From Plazaster borealis (Eukaryota > Echinodermata > Asteroidea > Forcipulatida > Labidiasteridae), in assembly GCA_021014325.1 (NCBI GenBank), contig CM037460.1, positions 16,163,486-16,227,485 on the forward strand: DNA of 64,000 nucleotides, in the 5' to 3' direction. A program made the position numbers and the translations under genes. This document shows positions 20,702 through 31,407 of this stretch, piece after piece. Every line of letters starts with the position of its first letter. Position 1 is the stretch's first letter. A model generated the notes under the pieces. It made no database searches and had not been told where the DNA came from. It saw only the letters and a list, made by a program, of their open reading frames with translations.

Positions 20702-23700
20702 TCACATTGTAAAGATCTTCGTTGGGTTCATCAAGTTATCAGGATCCAATGCCGTCTTGATCCGCCTCATGGTCTGAATACCATCCTTGCCGATTTCCCG
20801 CACCAGGAGTTCTCTTTTGCCAAGCCCGATGCCGTGCTCACCTGTGCAAGTTCCGCCTATGTCAATGGCGCGTCTGTTACAAGTTTAGAAGGAAATTATT
20901 TTCAGGGTGCAATCTCATAAGAAAATACTGCTTTACATAAAATGTGAGATTTAATTTTTCTTCCGTTGAGCTGTGTATGAATTGTGCTGGCAGGGGGTCC
21001 AGGCTCTGTGGCTCTTTTGTAAACAAGTGATGTCCCAGGTTACATGGTCTATATGAACAGTGTTTTTAAAGGGTGGCAGTCTTCAGCAGTTTCAGAGGAA
21101 TATTTAGGATTTACAAAAACCAGAACATACCTTCCTAAGCGATCACAGAAGTCTTTGACCGTTTTTAACTCTGCTTGGTCATCAGTTTGAATCGGAATAC
21201 AGACATGGAAGTTCCCATCTCCAACATGGCCGACAATAGGTCCTATAAAATTACCACAAGATATGTTACAACAACTGTGATTTCATACTGAATAATTGGG
21301 CTGTTGAAGCTACAATGTAATAAGCCAGTTCTTTTTCATCCTGATGAAAAGACCGAGCCCAATTTCATAAAGCTGTTCAGAAATACTGCTTAGCAAATTT
21401 CTTTGCTGATCAACAAATGAGTGGAGCACCAGTTGCAACAAGGTAAACTTGATGGCATTTTGGCTGGTAAAAGGTACCCAGTTTTCTGTGCTACACTCAA
21501 GACGAGGTCATACGGCATCTCAAGTCTTGGTCCAGATGTTCCGGTCCAGCATGCAAGAAAGCAGCTCATCAGCACTGGCCATGCCCGTACTTAGCAAGTT
21601 TTTGTGCTTATAGGCTTTATGAAATTGGTCCATATGAAACAAGGCCCAATTTTATGGTGCTGCTTACCAGAGAGTTCAGTGCTTGCGACTACCTGGTCCA
21701 TAAAATTGGGCCTAGGGTGTTGAACACAATCTACCTCGAACCAAAGAGAGGCTTTTCATTGGCTGTGAAAGTTCAATCCTAATTTGCACATTGTTGAATA
21801 AGAAAAATAATGTATTTACAGGGATGATGCACCACAGATTTCTTGAATAGAAAATATTGCTTCATTTATTATTCTTTATAAGTATCAAACATTCACAAAA
21901 GAGTCAATTATGAACTATGTGCAGCGATTTGGGAGTGGCTTCTGTCTGCCAAGTACAGTTGTCTTTACTCACCAAATAGTCCAGTATTCTGCAGATCTTG
22001 TTTTGTTTCAAGGATAACTTGAGGCAGCATGGAGATTGGAACGCAAACATCAGTCGACAAAAACTGAAAAAGAAGTGCAAAACCTATTAACAATTTGTAA
22101 AAACGCCAAGTGAATGAATGACGTCATCTACTTCTACTGCTTGTGGTGTGTCATGGTCAAGCGGTTTAGTGCATCAAACTCAAGTTCTGGTAGCCGAGTC
22201 GACAGGGTGTGGGTTCAAATCCTGGTCTGACACTTGTGTCCTTGAGCGAGACACTTGACTAAAATTGCATCTATTCACCCAGGGGTAATTTGGTACCTGT
22301 GAGGGCAGAGATGGTTCTTGTGACTGATTTAGTGACAGGGGTAATAGTGTTGGAGTGCCATGAGCGTCACCGAGTGACGGATTTGAGTGCTATTATTATT
22401 ATTATCATTGTAGAAGGGCTCAATATGACTACGTTTATACTTGGTTAAAACCACATACATCCATATGTATCCCTTCTTGAACTCTTGACATAATTCACAG
22501 AATCTTATACACACTACAATATTTCTATTATCTTCATTTGATTCGTTAAAATACCTTTGAGCATTATCCGATACCCTTGTTAATAAGCCTCTGAGCACAC
22601 ACACACACGTTTGTGAATCCCGTAAATCGAGGACTTCTCTTTGTTCTCCCATTGTTTGGACTTGTTTTTTTTTGTGACGTCCCCATTGGTTTTGTACACG
22701 AAAGTGAAGCGAGGACGTCCTGGCTCTGTCAAACACCCGGATCCCAAAATTTTGTTTAAGTCCACGGTTTCAACGGGTAGACATGCTCACACACACGACA
22801 CATTTCAGATAAATTATTCTCTGCAGAGCTCCAAATATCAATATCAAAACTGTCAGGTTTAAGAGTTGCTTTAACTTGTTCCCTGCTTGTTTCTGGTTTC
22901 TGTATTTGGGGCCTGTCATACATCAACATACCTTCCGTCCAGGTTGCTCAGCCATGGTTGCGTACAGGCAGTTGTGCCGAGCCTGCCAAAGTTTATTTCT
23001 ATCCTCTGTCTTCTCGGCCCACTGGAATTCAGACCCATTGTTTGCACTGACTATTTCCTCTGAAAATCCAAATGTGGGTATAAAAAAAAATCCAACACAG
23101 TCTTTAAATACTGTGGGCGACACAACTCTGCATTTCGATCACCTTAATCTGACTGTCTTTAAACTAACCTCTGGGTGATGATCAGGGCCCAATTTCATAG
23201 AGCTGTGTAAGCAAACAATTTTCTGCTTAGCAAAAATCAGCAGGATACCAGTCAAAGATAGTGCACATGACATGGTAATTTGGCTGGTAACCTTACTCTG
23301 GTAAGCACCATTTTGTTTTGCTTAGAGTAATTCTATGAAATTGGGCCCAGAATATACCGATCATAACCTGTCTTATCATTTCAAAGCCTAAACAGCTCCG
23401 AAAACAGTATAACAAAGTGTTATCACAAACCTCTACACTTATTTATTATCATCATCATAACTATTTTCCGCATGAAACTTTTACGAAATCTGAATGCTAA
23501 AAGGTAATCCTGACTTGTCAAGTCTCTTACCAACATATTGGACTTGTGACTTCACACTGTCTTCGGACCCATGGAAATCTAGGAAGAGCGTCGGGGCAAC
23601 CTTGTGGTCGAGGTCGCTGTATTTATTACAGGCCTCCATCATCACCTCGTCAAGAAATTCTTGCAGATATAGAGAGGGGGGGGGGAAATAGAATAGATAT

Positions 23701-26700
23701 AATGAAACATTGGTTCTGGCGGGAAAATAGAGTCTTTTCCAAATCACAGCTTGGGTTCTGGCCCTGACTTGTGGGCTCCCTCATCAAGTTTGGACCAGTG
23801 TAAATTTTTGCACTGTGTTTCCAACATCAAACGGAGCCCGGAGCTGGAGATCGAGCCCAAGTCGAGGATAGGAAAAAGCCCATAGTGTTGGCTAGAGAGG
23901 TCTGGGTATCTTCTGAACATCGAACTGCATATTTTATTTACATTTAAATGTACCTGAGCAATTTGAACATCAACTTTTCCAATTAATGAGTGAGCGACAA
24001 ACCAACAACCTATTAAAAAATTTGGGCTAAAAGCGTGGGTGAGAAAACTTTCACTTCACTCTGGAAACCCTTGCTCTTTTTGAATCAAGATAAGGTACAG
24101 TGTTGATAATGTGGGCAAAACTGTGTATGATAGCTCTCTTTGAATCAAGATAAGGTAGAGAACTGGTAATGTTTGGGGTTAAACAAAGAAAAATTGACGA
24201 GATTTGAACCAACGACCTCCGGATTAACATGCAGACACTCTACCAACTGAGCTATCTAGCCCTATGTTGGCAGTCTCCCCTATTTTGTCAATATTTGTTC
24301 GGGGGTGCCAGTCAGAAGCCATACAACTGTTAACTGTCGTGTAGCCAGGGATCACACCCAAGTTTACGATACAACATGGGAAGTGGCAGCCAGGGGATCA
24401 CCTTAAGGGATGCAACTTTTTTATTCAACTATCAAGTAATAAACCACAAGGGAAACTGACTGAAAAACTGTTCACCCCAAAATGTTTAAAATGTACCCAG
24501 TCAGTTTCCCTTGTGGTTTTTTACTTGATAACTGGTAATGTTGGCAAATCCAATTGGCTTTAGAGGTCTTTCGTAGTGTATGATGTTTTTTTCTTCAAAA
24601 AAGATACTAATTTAGGATAGTGATTACCGATGCGAGCCATTGGTACCCCGCATTGCATCACCTGGGTTACTGAGTCAACAGCTTCTTGTACGGAATCAAA
24701 TGAGCAAACTGCAGCCACCATCTGAGGAGATTTAATACAATTGTTTGTATTATTTATCCAATTATTTCGCTGTTTATCAGTTTCATTTACTAGCTAGACC
24801 TTTCCAGTTCCCGCCTTCGTGCAACACCAAGCTCAAGTACTTAAGCAGCATCCAGCAACAGAGTCCAGCATTCTCCTGAAGACGATCAGAGCATACTGAT
24901 CGAAACGTTGAGTCGTTAACCAACGGTTCTGTTCAGAACCAACTCTACTCAAAAGAGATATTCACATGATGTTACCGCAATCCTCTCTTAGTTATACCTC
25001 CACCATGCAAAGTTTCAAATCCTACTTAGCTAGACCTTGCTTTTTAGGGGGGGGGGGGAAGGAATGCATTCAAGCAAAGTATTTGTATTTTCATACCAAC
25101 TTAATATTGGGTTGACTAGTGTGGGGTTTGAACCTGTGTAAGAAGTTTTTATTCCTATCTGAAAGCACACAAATTTGTACAACAAGGGTGTTTTTTCTTT
25201 CATCATTTTCTTGCAACTTCGATGACCAATTGAGCCCAAATTTTCACAGGCTTGTTATTTTATACATATGTTGGGATACACCAAGTGAGAACACTGGTCT
25301 TTGACAATTACCAAATGTGTACGATGCCTTTAAGAACAGAAAAACTGTTCATTGATAACATTCTTTTAAAACGGAAGGTAATTTTTGTTTGTATTGTAAG
25401 AAGTCAATGATTATATATTGCTACGGCAGCACTCACAGCTTCAGGTATCCCATGAAGCCTCAGTGTTGCCTTGGTGATAACACCCAGAGTTCCCTCTGAT
25501 CCCACAAACAGACTCGTCAGGTTGTAACCAGCAGCGGATTTTCTTTAAAAAAGAAAAGAAAAGCAAAATATGTAAGTAAATAGTGGTGTATATAACTTGT
25601 CCCAATACCAAAGAGAAAAAAGAAAATAAGCCTTTTGACCCTTTGCACTGGTGACACACGCAGCTATAGACTGTGCAAGTCTGGCGCATATTTGAACTTC
25701 CGGGACCATTGTGGTCCTCACCATATGGAGATTTATGTGGGCAAGATTTTGTCCTGTCAATTATTTTAGTTTAACGTGGTTTATGACCAAGAAAAATAGA
25801 TATGTTGTTGGGAATGTAATACTTAGTGATACAAAATATGAAAGTAAAATCAATTCAACAATATAACAAAGAAAACCAGATAATTAAACTTGACCTCAGC
25901 TTCCGGTTGCTGCAAAAAATAAGAATTTTGTGTTCACCTCCGATCACAAAACGTATATAAACACTTGTTTTGGATGCGCGATGACAATCGCCAGATGTTG
26001 TAATTTCAACGCAAAGCCTTTTCATTGTAGTCTATGGTTGTTGAGGCGTCAGCGTCCTCTAAACTGCGTCAAGCGTTAATTTTACGCCCATGTGACCATC
26101 ACGAATCCACGAAAGTGGTTTCTAAAAAGTTAAGATCAAATAAGCACCCTTGTCCCAGAGTTTTAATTTTGCTTCAATAATAATTAACAAATTATTTGTG
26201 TGTTTATTATAAACACTAAAACTGATTTTATAAATAGGTAATGAGTATTTTTGTTGTTCAGATTTTATCATTAAACATTTGTTTTCAGAGAAAGATATGT
26301 TCTTTGTTTGACGTGTTTTCTTGTTCCGATACGCGCGAGACTTGCACAGTCTATTGTCTGCCCATGGTCTGCCATTTTGGGAGTCAAATTGCATGTAAAA
26401 ATGGTGAGCGTGTACCAGTGTTCTCCCTTAACAGTAGTCCGCTGGCCAAAAGCCAGTTAAAACACATGAGGACCAGTCAGAATTCTCTCCAAGTGGTCCG
26501 GCTGGCTAGTTCAGTGTTGAAAAGCATCCATATTTCATTTGAAATATTGACTAGTGAAAAGGCTGACGGACAAATGAAATGACAAGCTAACTGGACCTGC
26601 TGGCTGGTCATTAAAAAAGGTTCAGGGCAAACCCTGTGTGCACGTGCCCCGGCTTCGTCTAAAATGCACACTACACAGTACAACACACGGGGAAACTGAC

Positions 26701-29700
26701 TTCCAAAATGGCACAACCAAGATTTCTTGTTGTGATGATGTCAGGCTGGTTCGGAAATTTGGCCAAACTGTTTCTACACTGATTTGATATGATGTGCAAT
26801 AATTTATTGCAGCAAGGATTGGTGTACATTTTGTCCCTCCACATAAATGAGAAGAGGACAAATTGAATCTGTAATTTGCATTTGCATTTTCATTTTTAGA
26901 CAAGCAGGGGGCAGATACATAATTTGGGGGAGGGGGTGGGGGGCTTTTGATGTTAGGAACCATTCATTCGTGCATTTTTTGGATCTCATTTAGGGGGGGG
27001 GGCAAAAGATGGGGGGCAAGAGGGGAAAGGCAAGAGTTCTTCCCCACCCCCTCTGGTTACACCACTGGTAATTTGGTAACGTTGTTTCTATATTTAATAT
27101 GATACTTCCAAGTGTAAAATAATTTTTCCAATAATTCATAGCAACAGTGTCTACTGTCCCTCTGTAGCAAAAAAAAAAAAAAAAAAAAAAGAGCAAAAAA
27201 AACACATTAGGCTTAACATTAATGATCAAGACTTGACGTTGATATGATGACTGTAAAATTAGCAAACAAATTGAAAACAAACGAGCAAAACTTTGGCTAC
27301 TTCATTTTCATTCTGAAATAAAACTTATAAAATTCAAGTCATACAGTTTAATGAGTATAATGAATAGTATGTGAAAGGATAAAAGTATGATTAAAAATGC
27401 ATTTCTAAACAGACAAAATTAAAAAAAAGAATATTATTTTTCATTTTTTACTTTAAAATGAAATGGCACACCATAACCCGAATTGTTTATAGTTAACAGA
27501 CCTTATGCACATGATGTCATTTCAGTAGGGCGCCCTCGCCTAGAGGTTAAAAGGAGGTTGTTCATTGGCTAATCCTGTGCGCAGCGCGTACAAATCTGTG
27601 CGTTTCGATTGTTTCGTCATCGTTTTACCTCCAAGATGGCAGCTGGATGACATCAATGCATAAGGTCTATAGAATCGGATAAATGCTTTGTTTGATTACT
27701 TTGCTCTTTGTCCTTTTCCTGCCGTGTCAATGATGGTTCCATCTGCCAGGACAACCTCAAGGTTTAAGACATTCTCTTTCATTGTACCATAGCGCACTGC
27801 AGTGGTACCCGACGCACTGGTAGCCGCCATACCACATAAAGATGCATTGGCCCCAGGATCTGAAGGATGCAAACAGACAAAAGTAAAAGAAAAATGTGCC
27901 ATGCAGGTTATTTTTTGCATTTAAACCTCCTGACCAGCAAAGCATGGTATCTTTACTCTGTGTAAGTGTGTGTCTTATAGACCATTACCATGCAGCCACC
28001 ATCTTGGTCATGTTCCTTGTATTCAATAAAAGTAACAAATGCTAACATTCGTTGTACAAAAAGGAACCACACTAATTCTCCTTCCAGTCTCGGTTTGGTT
28101 ACATTGAATTGAATGGGAGAAAATCAAGATGGCCGCACAATGGTAAAGGTCCATACAACTATGCTAGAGCTTTATCCAAACCATTAGCTGGCAAAACCTT
28201 AAACCCTGATCATTTCATTTTTTCATTTATTCTGGTTGTGAAGCCTACGTTCATAACAAAGCGCTACAATTATCACAGCTACCGAACCATTTGACGCAGC
28301 AACACTGTCTTTATTAAGAGGAATTCAAAATGTGCATTCCCTTGTGACTATGCAAGTTGTCAGACAACCATAAATTTTTCAAAATTGTAAATGGTTTAAC
28401 TGAGGAGGTACAGGACAAAGACCACCAACACAGACAGGTGTCCGAAAGTGGTAAACCGTTTTCCAAAACTGTCTTAACGTTTGAAGCCAACCTCACCTAT
28501 GGGAAACCAGAGACCAGCATCCCTGAGGTGGTAGTTCAGATCCTGCCTGGTTACCCCGGGCTCCACGGTAACATCAAAATCCTCAGGGTGTAAAGACACG
28601 ATCTGATCTAGGTGATTCAGATCAATGCAAACTGACCCCTACACATCAAACAAACAGTATACTGGGATAAGAAAACATATTCTGCAACACAGCCGATGGC
28701 AGTTTGGGGGAAACTTATGACTAACTTTGGTCTTATCAGTAGGATTTAAAACCTTGCATGGTGGGAGTACAATCAAGTGAGGTTTGCGGTGACATCATAA
28801 ACATAAATCTCTTTTGAGTAGTGGTGGTTCTGAGAAAAAAACGATGGTTTGACAACTCCGGTTCTTCTCAGAACTACCACTACTCAAAAGAGATTTATGT
28901 ACATGGTGTCACCGCGAACCTTATTTGTTTGGTCATATCAGCAGGGAAAGAGGGAATTTGTCCTCTCTTCAGTTCATAGAAGGAAAGTTGGCAGAAAAGA
29001 GTAAAAAAGGGATGACAAATTTCCCCTGGCAAAGGGCACTTCGATAAGAGAAAGTGAATTTCTATTTTAGCTTCATGATTGGCAACATCAGCTGGGGGTT
29101 GCTTGGTTAATCCGAGGCCTGCTAGTGTGATAATAAAACCAGAGATTCACTCTTAAAATGTGCCCCAATAAAACTGCATAAAAGGCTTCAATGAGTTGGA
29201 CTCTTAATATACAAATATAACTTGGTTTGAGGGTGGACAGTTGATATTAGCCCCCCCCCCCCTGCGGTATTGGAAGTTGACAAACAACTTCCCGAGGAGA
29301 AAACCGACGGATCTTGTTTGTCAACTTCCAAACCGAAGGGAACCAATATAGACTTGTTGAGCTCAGGAAAACGCAGATTGACATTGCGTGTGCCACCATC
29401 TTTCCATGTGTATGTAGCAGCGATGATCGCAAGTGTACACCCGTGCGACAGTACAACGATTGCTTTGTAAAGCACAGGGGTGGTAGACTGTTCCATATGC
29501 GATAGTCTGCTACGCATGTGTATTTAGACTTTACGTGAATACTTGCACACACGCTTGGTAAAAAGCAAAAATAGCATGAGTGATGGTGAAAGAACCAGTC
29601 AGAATTCGGCTCTGGATCATGAATATGTATGAGGTATAGTAATAACCACTGACCTTCAGCCCTGTCACGCCCCCTTCCATCCCGGTACCTGTGCCAAATG

Positions 29701-31407
29701 GCACCATTGGTAGTTGGTGTTGGCTGCAGATCTTAGCAACCTCAGACACCTCTTGTGTAGTCCTTGGATAGACGACCACATCTGGTAATATTGTTCTTTC
29801 CAAAAGACAAGTTTCAACATGTTTTTAAATATGCAAATTTCTGATCATATGTCGTCACCGTTTTCACGAAGAGCCACATATCTTAAAATGACAAATATAG
29901 ATTATTACAAAAAGGGGCCTTTATCTCAATGAATGCATTTTTGCATTTTCACGAACAGCCATCGGCCCAAAAACGCATTGTAATACATTGCAACAAATGT
30001 AGGTCAAATCGCTTTTCTGTTTTCACGAAGAGCCACTTATGTCAGCGCGCGTGATCACGTGACATATGCGCCCCTTTCCTATGTAAAAACACGTTAACCA
30101 GTTGGGCGTTTAAGTGGGTCAACTCACTTTTTCGGTTTCACAAAGAGCCACGTATCTTTGACTAATTATTATGGCAATTAGCCAATATATTTAACGAAAT
30201 TAGTAAGTCAATAGGGATGTTAAACTTATACAGAATCATATAAGAAGTCTTTGAATGCAAACCGTGGCTTTAGTATTGCAGATATTGCAGTTTTAAGCCA
30301 AGCACAGTGTAAAATGTAAATCTCAATCAAGCGTTTGGACATGTGTGGCTCTTCTTGAAAACGGTGACGATGTGATGCCCCAAGCCAAAACCATGCACTA
30401 GTCCTGAAAAAAACCCCTCAATAACTGGTTTGTTTGCTCATCAAATAGATGAAGAAAAGAGGTTTCAAACACCACCTAATTAGGGCCTATAGATGCATTG
30501 AAGTATTTCTCAACAGACAAAATGTTTAAGATATCACATCAAAATTGACATCAAGGCTATAACCATATTATCATTAATCCCCGGAAGTGCCTGTTTCTGG
30601 CATGGGTGTGTGCGTCGAATATGAACTTGAAGGTTGTGGGTTCGAATCCCACCCGAATAATATGCCTGTGATTTTTTTCACAGGACTCGGGAAAGTACTG
30701 AGTATACAGTGCTTTACAGACATCGGTGTACGGGTAAACCCAAATAATATTCTTTATCCCCGATGCAAATTTAACATATAAACTTGAAGCACGCATTTTA
30801 AAATGACCTTAAAATTTTGTAAGGATCATCAGTGGCGCAACGAGAAAAATATCTTTGGAGGAGGCTGAGAACAACAATTTGCCTTTAAGTTAAATGCAAA
30901 ATAAAAACCTATATAACACAGAAAAGAAGGTTTATTTAAAGCCAGGTTGGTGTGGTTGGGGGGGGGGGCTATGACAAGGTTTTGTGTTCCCAAACTTGGA
31001 CAGAATGATATATAACAAAATATGACCAAGTAAAAGAACAACCTAGACACAATTGTTTAAATGGTTACACTTACTTGTGGTGTGACTCATCATGTCCATG
31101 CTGTTCACAGACGGCTTCTGCTATGGACACATTCTCATCTCCAAGGGTGTTTTGGAAATCTTTGACAACTGAGGATGGCACGGCCTGCAGTGGGAGAAAC
31201 TCAATATTATGTCAAGACCATTCATGCAGATCTCTTGTTGATAAAGAATCGAACCTACAAGCATTTTGGTAAACATACCTGATGAGAGCCTGCACTTGTT
31301 GCTAGCAGTCTCCTGGTCCTACAGATATCTGTACATGATGCTGGTCCCCTGCCCCCTCTGGAGGCAACGGCACAAAGTTTATTGAGCAGTCTTGAAGATG
31401 AAATCAT
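20702..31407 (-). CDS. LDHD: D-lactate dehydrogenase, mitochondrial, FAD-dependent, complete
   Basis: Twelve coding exons: 31407-31279, 31184-31075, 29795-29654, 28638-28497, 27859-27700, 25542-25437, 24721-24628, 23659-23531, 23059-22932, 22063-21973, 21242-21131 and 20873-20702. All borders are GT-AG and phases close, giving 504 residues (human 507 or 484). It oxidises D-lactate and other D-2-hydroxyacids, passing electrons to the mitochondrial chain. Residues 1-40 are rich in Arg, Ser and Leu with few acidic residues, a matrix-targeting presequence. The FAD-binding PCMH fold follows: [11 protein letters not shown] (about 109-119), [36 protein letters not shown]. The oxidase C-terminal domain has [25 protein letters not shown] and CTGEHGIG, where the family's metal or flavin contacts lie. 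The usual MNPGK end reads MNPTK. The exon 3 acceptor (GGAAAG) has a weak pyrimidine tract and is the least certain border. A noncoding first exon ending near 32682 (CCAA before GTAAGTGG) is possible. Confidence 0.96.
21352..21715. repeat. Two GCCCAATTTCATA-type inverted-repeat elements (family C) in an LDHD intron
   Basis: The first runs from GAGCCCAATTTCATAAAGCTG (about 21354) to GGCTTTATGAAATTGGTCC (about 21631). A smaller one runs from AGGCCCAATTTTATGGTG to CCATAAAATTGGGCCTAG (about 21642-21715). Both ends of each are inverted copies. Related copies lie at 23185, 37311, 37508, 38428 and 51031. Confidence 0.75.
22147..22410 (+). mobile_element. tRNA-Leu-derived SINE in an LDHD intron
   Basis: The head resembles a class II tRNA: 5' GTGTCA pairs with TGACAC at about 22227-22232, an A-box-like GGTCAAGCGGTTTAGTG, ACTCAAGT in the anticodon position (CAA, Leu) and a B-box-like GGTTCAAATCC. 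The T stem is mispaired, so it is not a working tRNA. A body with TGTCCTTGAGCGAGACACTT follows, a string common in animal SINEs, and the tail is (ATT)n at about 22384-22400. Confidence 0.8.
23185..23348. repeat. Family C inverted-repeat element in an LDHD intron
   Basis: It starts GGGCCCAATTTCATAGAGCTG and ends with GAAATTGGGCCC in inverted form. The 164 bp interior has TGCTTAGCA-type motifs shared with the other copies. Confidence 0.85.
24178..24265 (-). mobile_element. tRNA-derived SINE fragment
   Basis: On the minus strand GGGCTAGATAGCTCAGTTGG gives a good A box, and GGTTCAAATCTCG a B box about 40 bases on, with ATGTTAATC in the anticodon-loop region. Acceptor and anticodon stems do not pair well and there is no terminator or 3' acceptor partner. 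It is therefore read as a SINE head rather than a tRNA gene. Confidence 0.6.
24430..24530. repeat. 101-bp hairpin element in an LDHD intron
   Basis: Arms of about 33 bases (TATCAAGTAATAAACCACAA.. and the inverted copy at 24498-24530) surround a 35-base loop. The two arms differ at few positions. Confidence 0.85.
24870..24960 (+). ncRNA. Possible hammerhead-ribozyme motif of a Penelope-like element
   Basis: CTGAAGA (24876-24882) is followed by a perfect stem CGATCAG/CTGATCG (24883-24889 with 24896-24902) and then GAAACGTTG, with CAACG (24921-24925) able to close a third stem. The hammerhead core is CUGANGA, stem II, GAAA, stem III. The order fits, but one base between the core and stem II is extra and stem I is not clear (GGTTCTG/CAGAACC forms its own hairpin). 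Such motifs are known in Penelope-like retroelements. The downstream AACTCTACTCAAAAGAGATA is shared with 28865-28922. Confidence 0.45.
25140..25329 (-). mobile_element. Truncated family A MITE in an LDHD intron
   Basis: Only about half of the element remains, from AAGAAGTTTTTATTCCTATC to CCAAATGTGTACGATGCCT followed by TTAA (25330-25333). The other end is missing. Confidence 0.85.
26370..26712. mobile_element. Family E element split by another repeat (nested insertion) in an LDHD intron
   Basis: The outer element starts GCCATTTTGGGAGTCAAATTG and ends CTTCCAAAATGGC, as at 2091-2203. At 26415-26636 it is interrupted by a 222-bp element (CCAGTGTTCTCCC to GGGCAAACCCTG) whose only other copy here is at 43067-43276 in the opposite orientation. 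Confidence 0.8.
27499..27669. repeat. Family J inverted-repeat element in an LDHD intron
   Basis: The ends AGACCTTATGCACATGATG and CATCAATGCATAAGGTCT are inverted copies. The middle, with TTGTTCATTGGCTAATCCTG and TTTTACCTCCAAGATGGC, matches 7975-8330. Confidence 0.8.
27985..28152. repeat. Family H element (GACCATT..CCAAGATGGC type)
   Basis: About 168 bp, with TTGTACAAAAAGGAACCA, TCGGTTTGGTTACATTGA and AGATGGCCGCACAATG. Copies lie at 43549-43712 (reverse) and 53097-53268. Ends AGACCATTA and AAAGGTCCATA are short inverted repeats. Confidence 0.8.
28775..28922. repeat. Long hairpin made of two inverted copies of a Penelope-like 3' segment
   Basis: AAGTGAGGTTTGCGGTGACA..TCTTTTGAGTAGTGGTGGTT on the left is matched inverted by CTACCACTACTCAAAAGAGA..GTGTCACCGCGAACCTT on the right. 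Arms are about 57 bases with a short spacer. The right arm resembles 24930-24975 (ACTCAAAAGAGATATTCACA). Confidence 0.75.
29853..30369. mobile_element. 517-bp inverted-repeat element with internal copies of its own end motif, in LDHD intron 2
   Basis: The ends CGTCACCGTTTTCACGAAGA (29853) and its inverted counterpart TCTTGAAAACGGTGACG (to 30369) bound the element, with GAGCCACAT just inside each. The motif TTTCACGAAGAGCCAC recurs inside at about 29946, 30019 and 30135. Flanking ATGT on both sides could be a target duplication. It has no coding capacity. Confidence 0.8.
30570..30760 (+). mobile_element. tRNA-derived SINE in LDHD intron 2
   Basis: GTGGGTTCGAATCCCAC (about 30637-30653) is a perfectly paired T arm with a B box. 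An A-box-like GGTGTGTGCGTCGAA lies 30 bases upstream. The unrelated body AATATGCCTGTGATTTTTTT..GGGAAAGTACTGAGTATACA follows. The anticodon arm is degenerate. Confidence 0.6.

Noticed and set aside
22147..22232. tRNA-Leu(CAA) gene
   Set aside because: The acceptor stem pairs, but the T stem does not and a SINE body with (ATT)n tail follows.
22329..22736. 135-codon open frame on - strand
   Set aside because: Overlaps the SINE tail and low-complexity DNA within an LDHD intron; no homology.
24190..24258. tRNA gene on the minus strand
   Set aside because: A and B boxes are good but acceptor and anticodon stems do not pair, so it is a tRNA-derived repeat.
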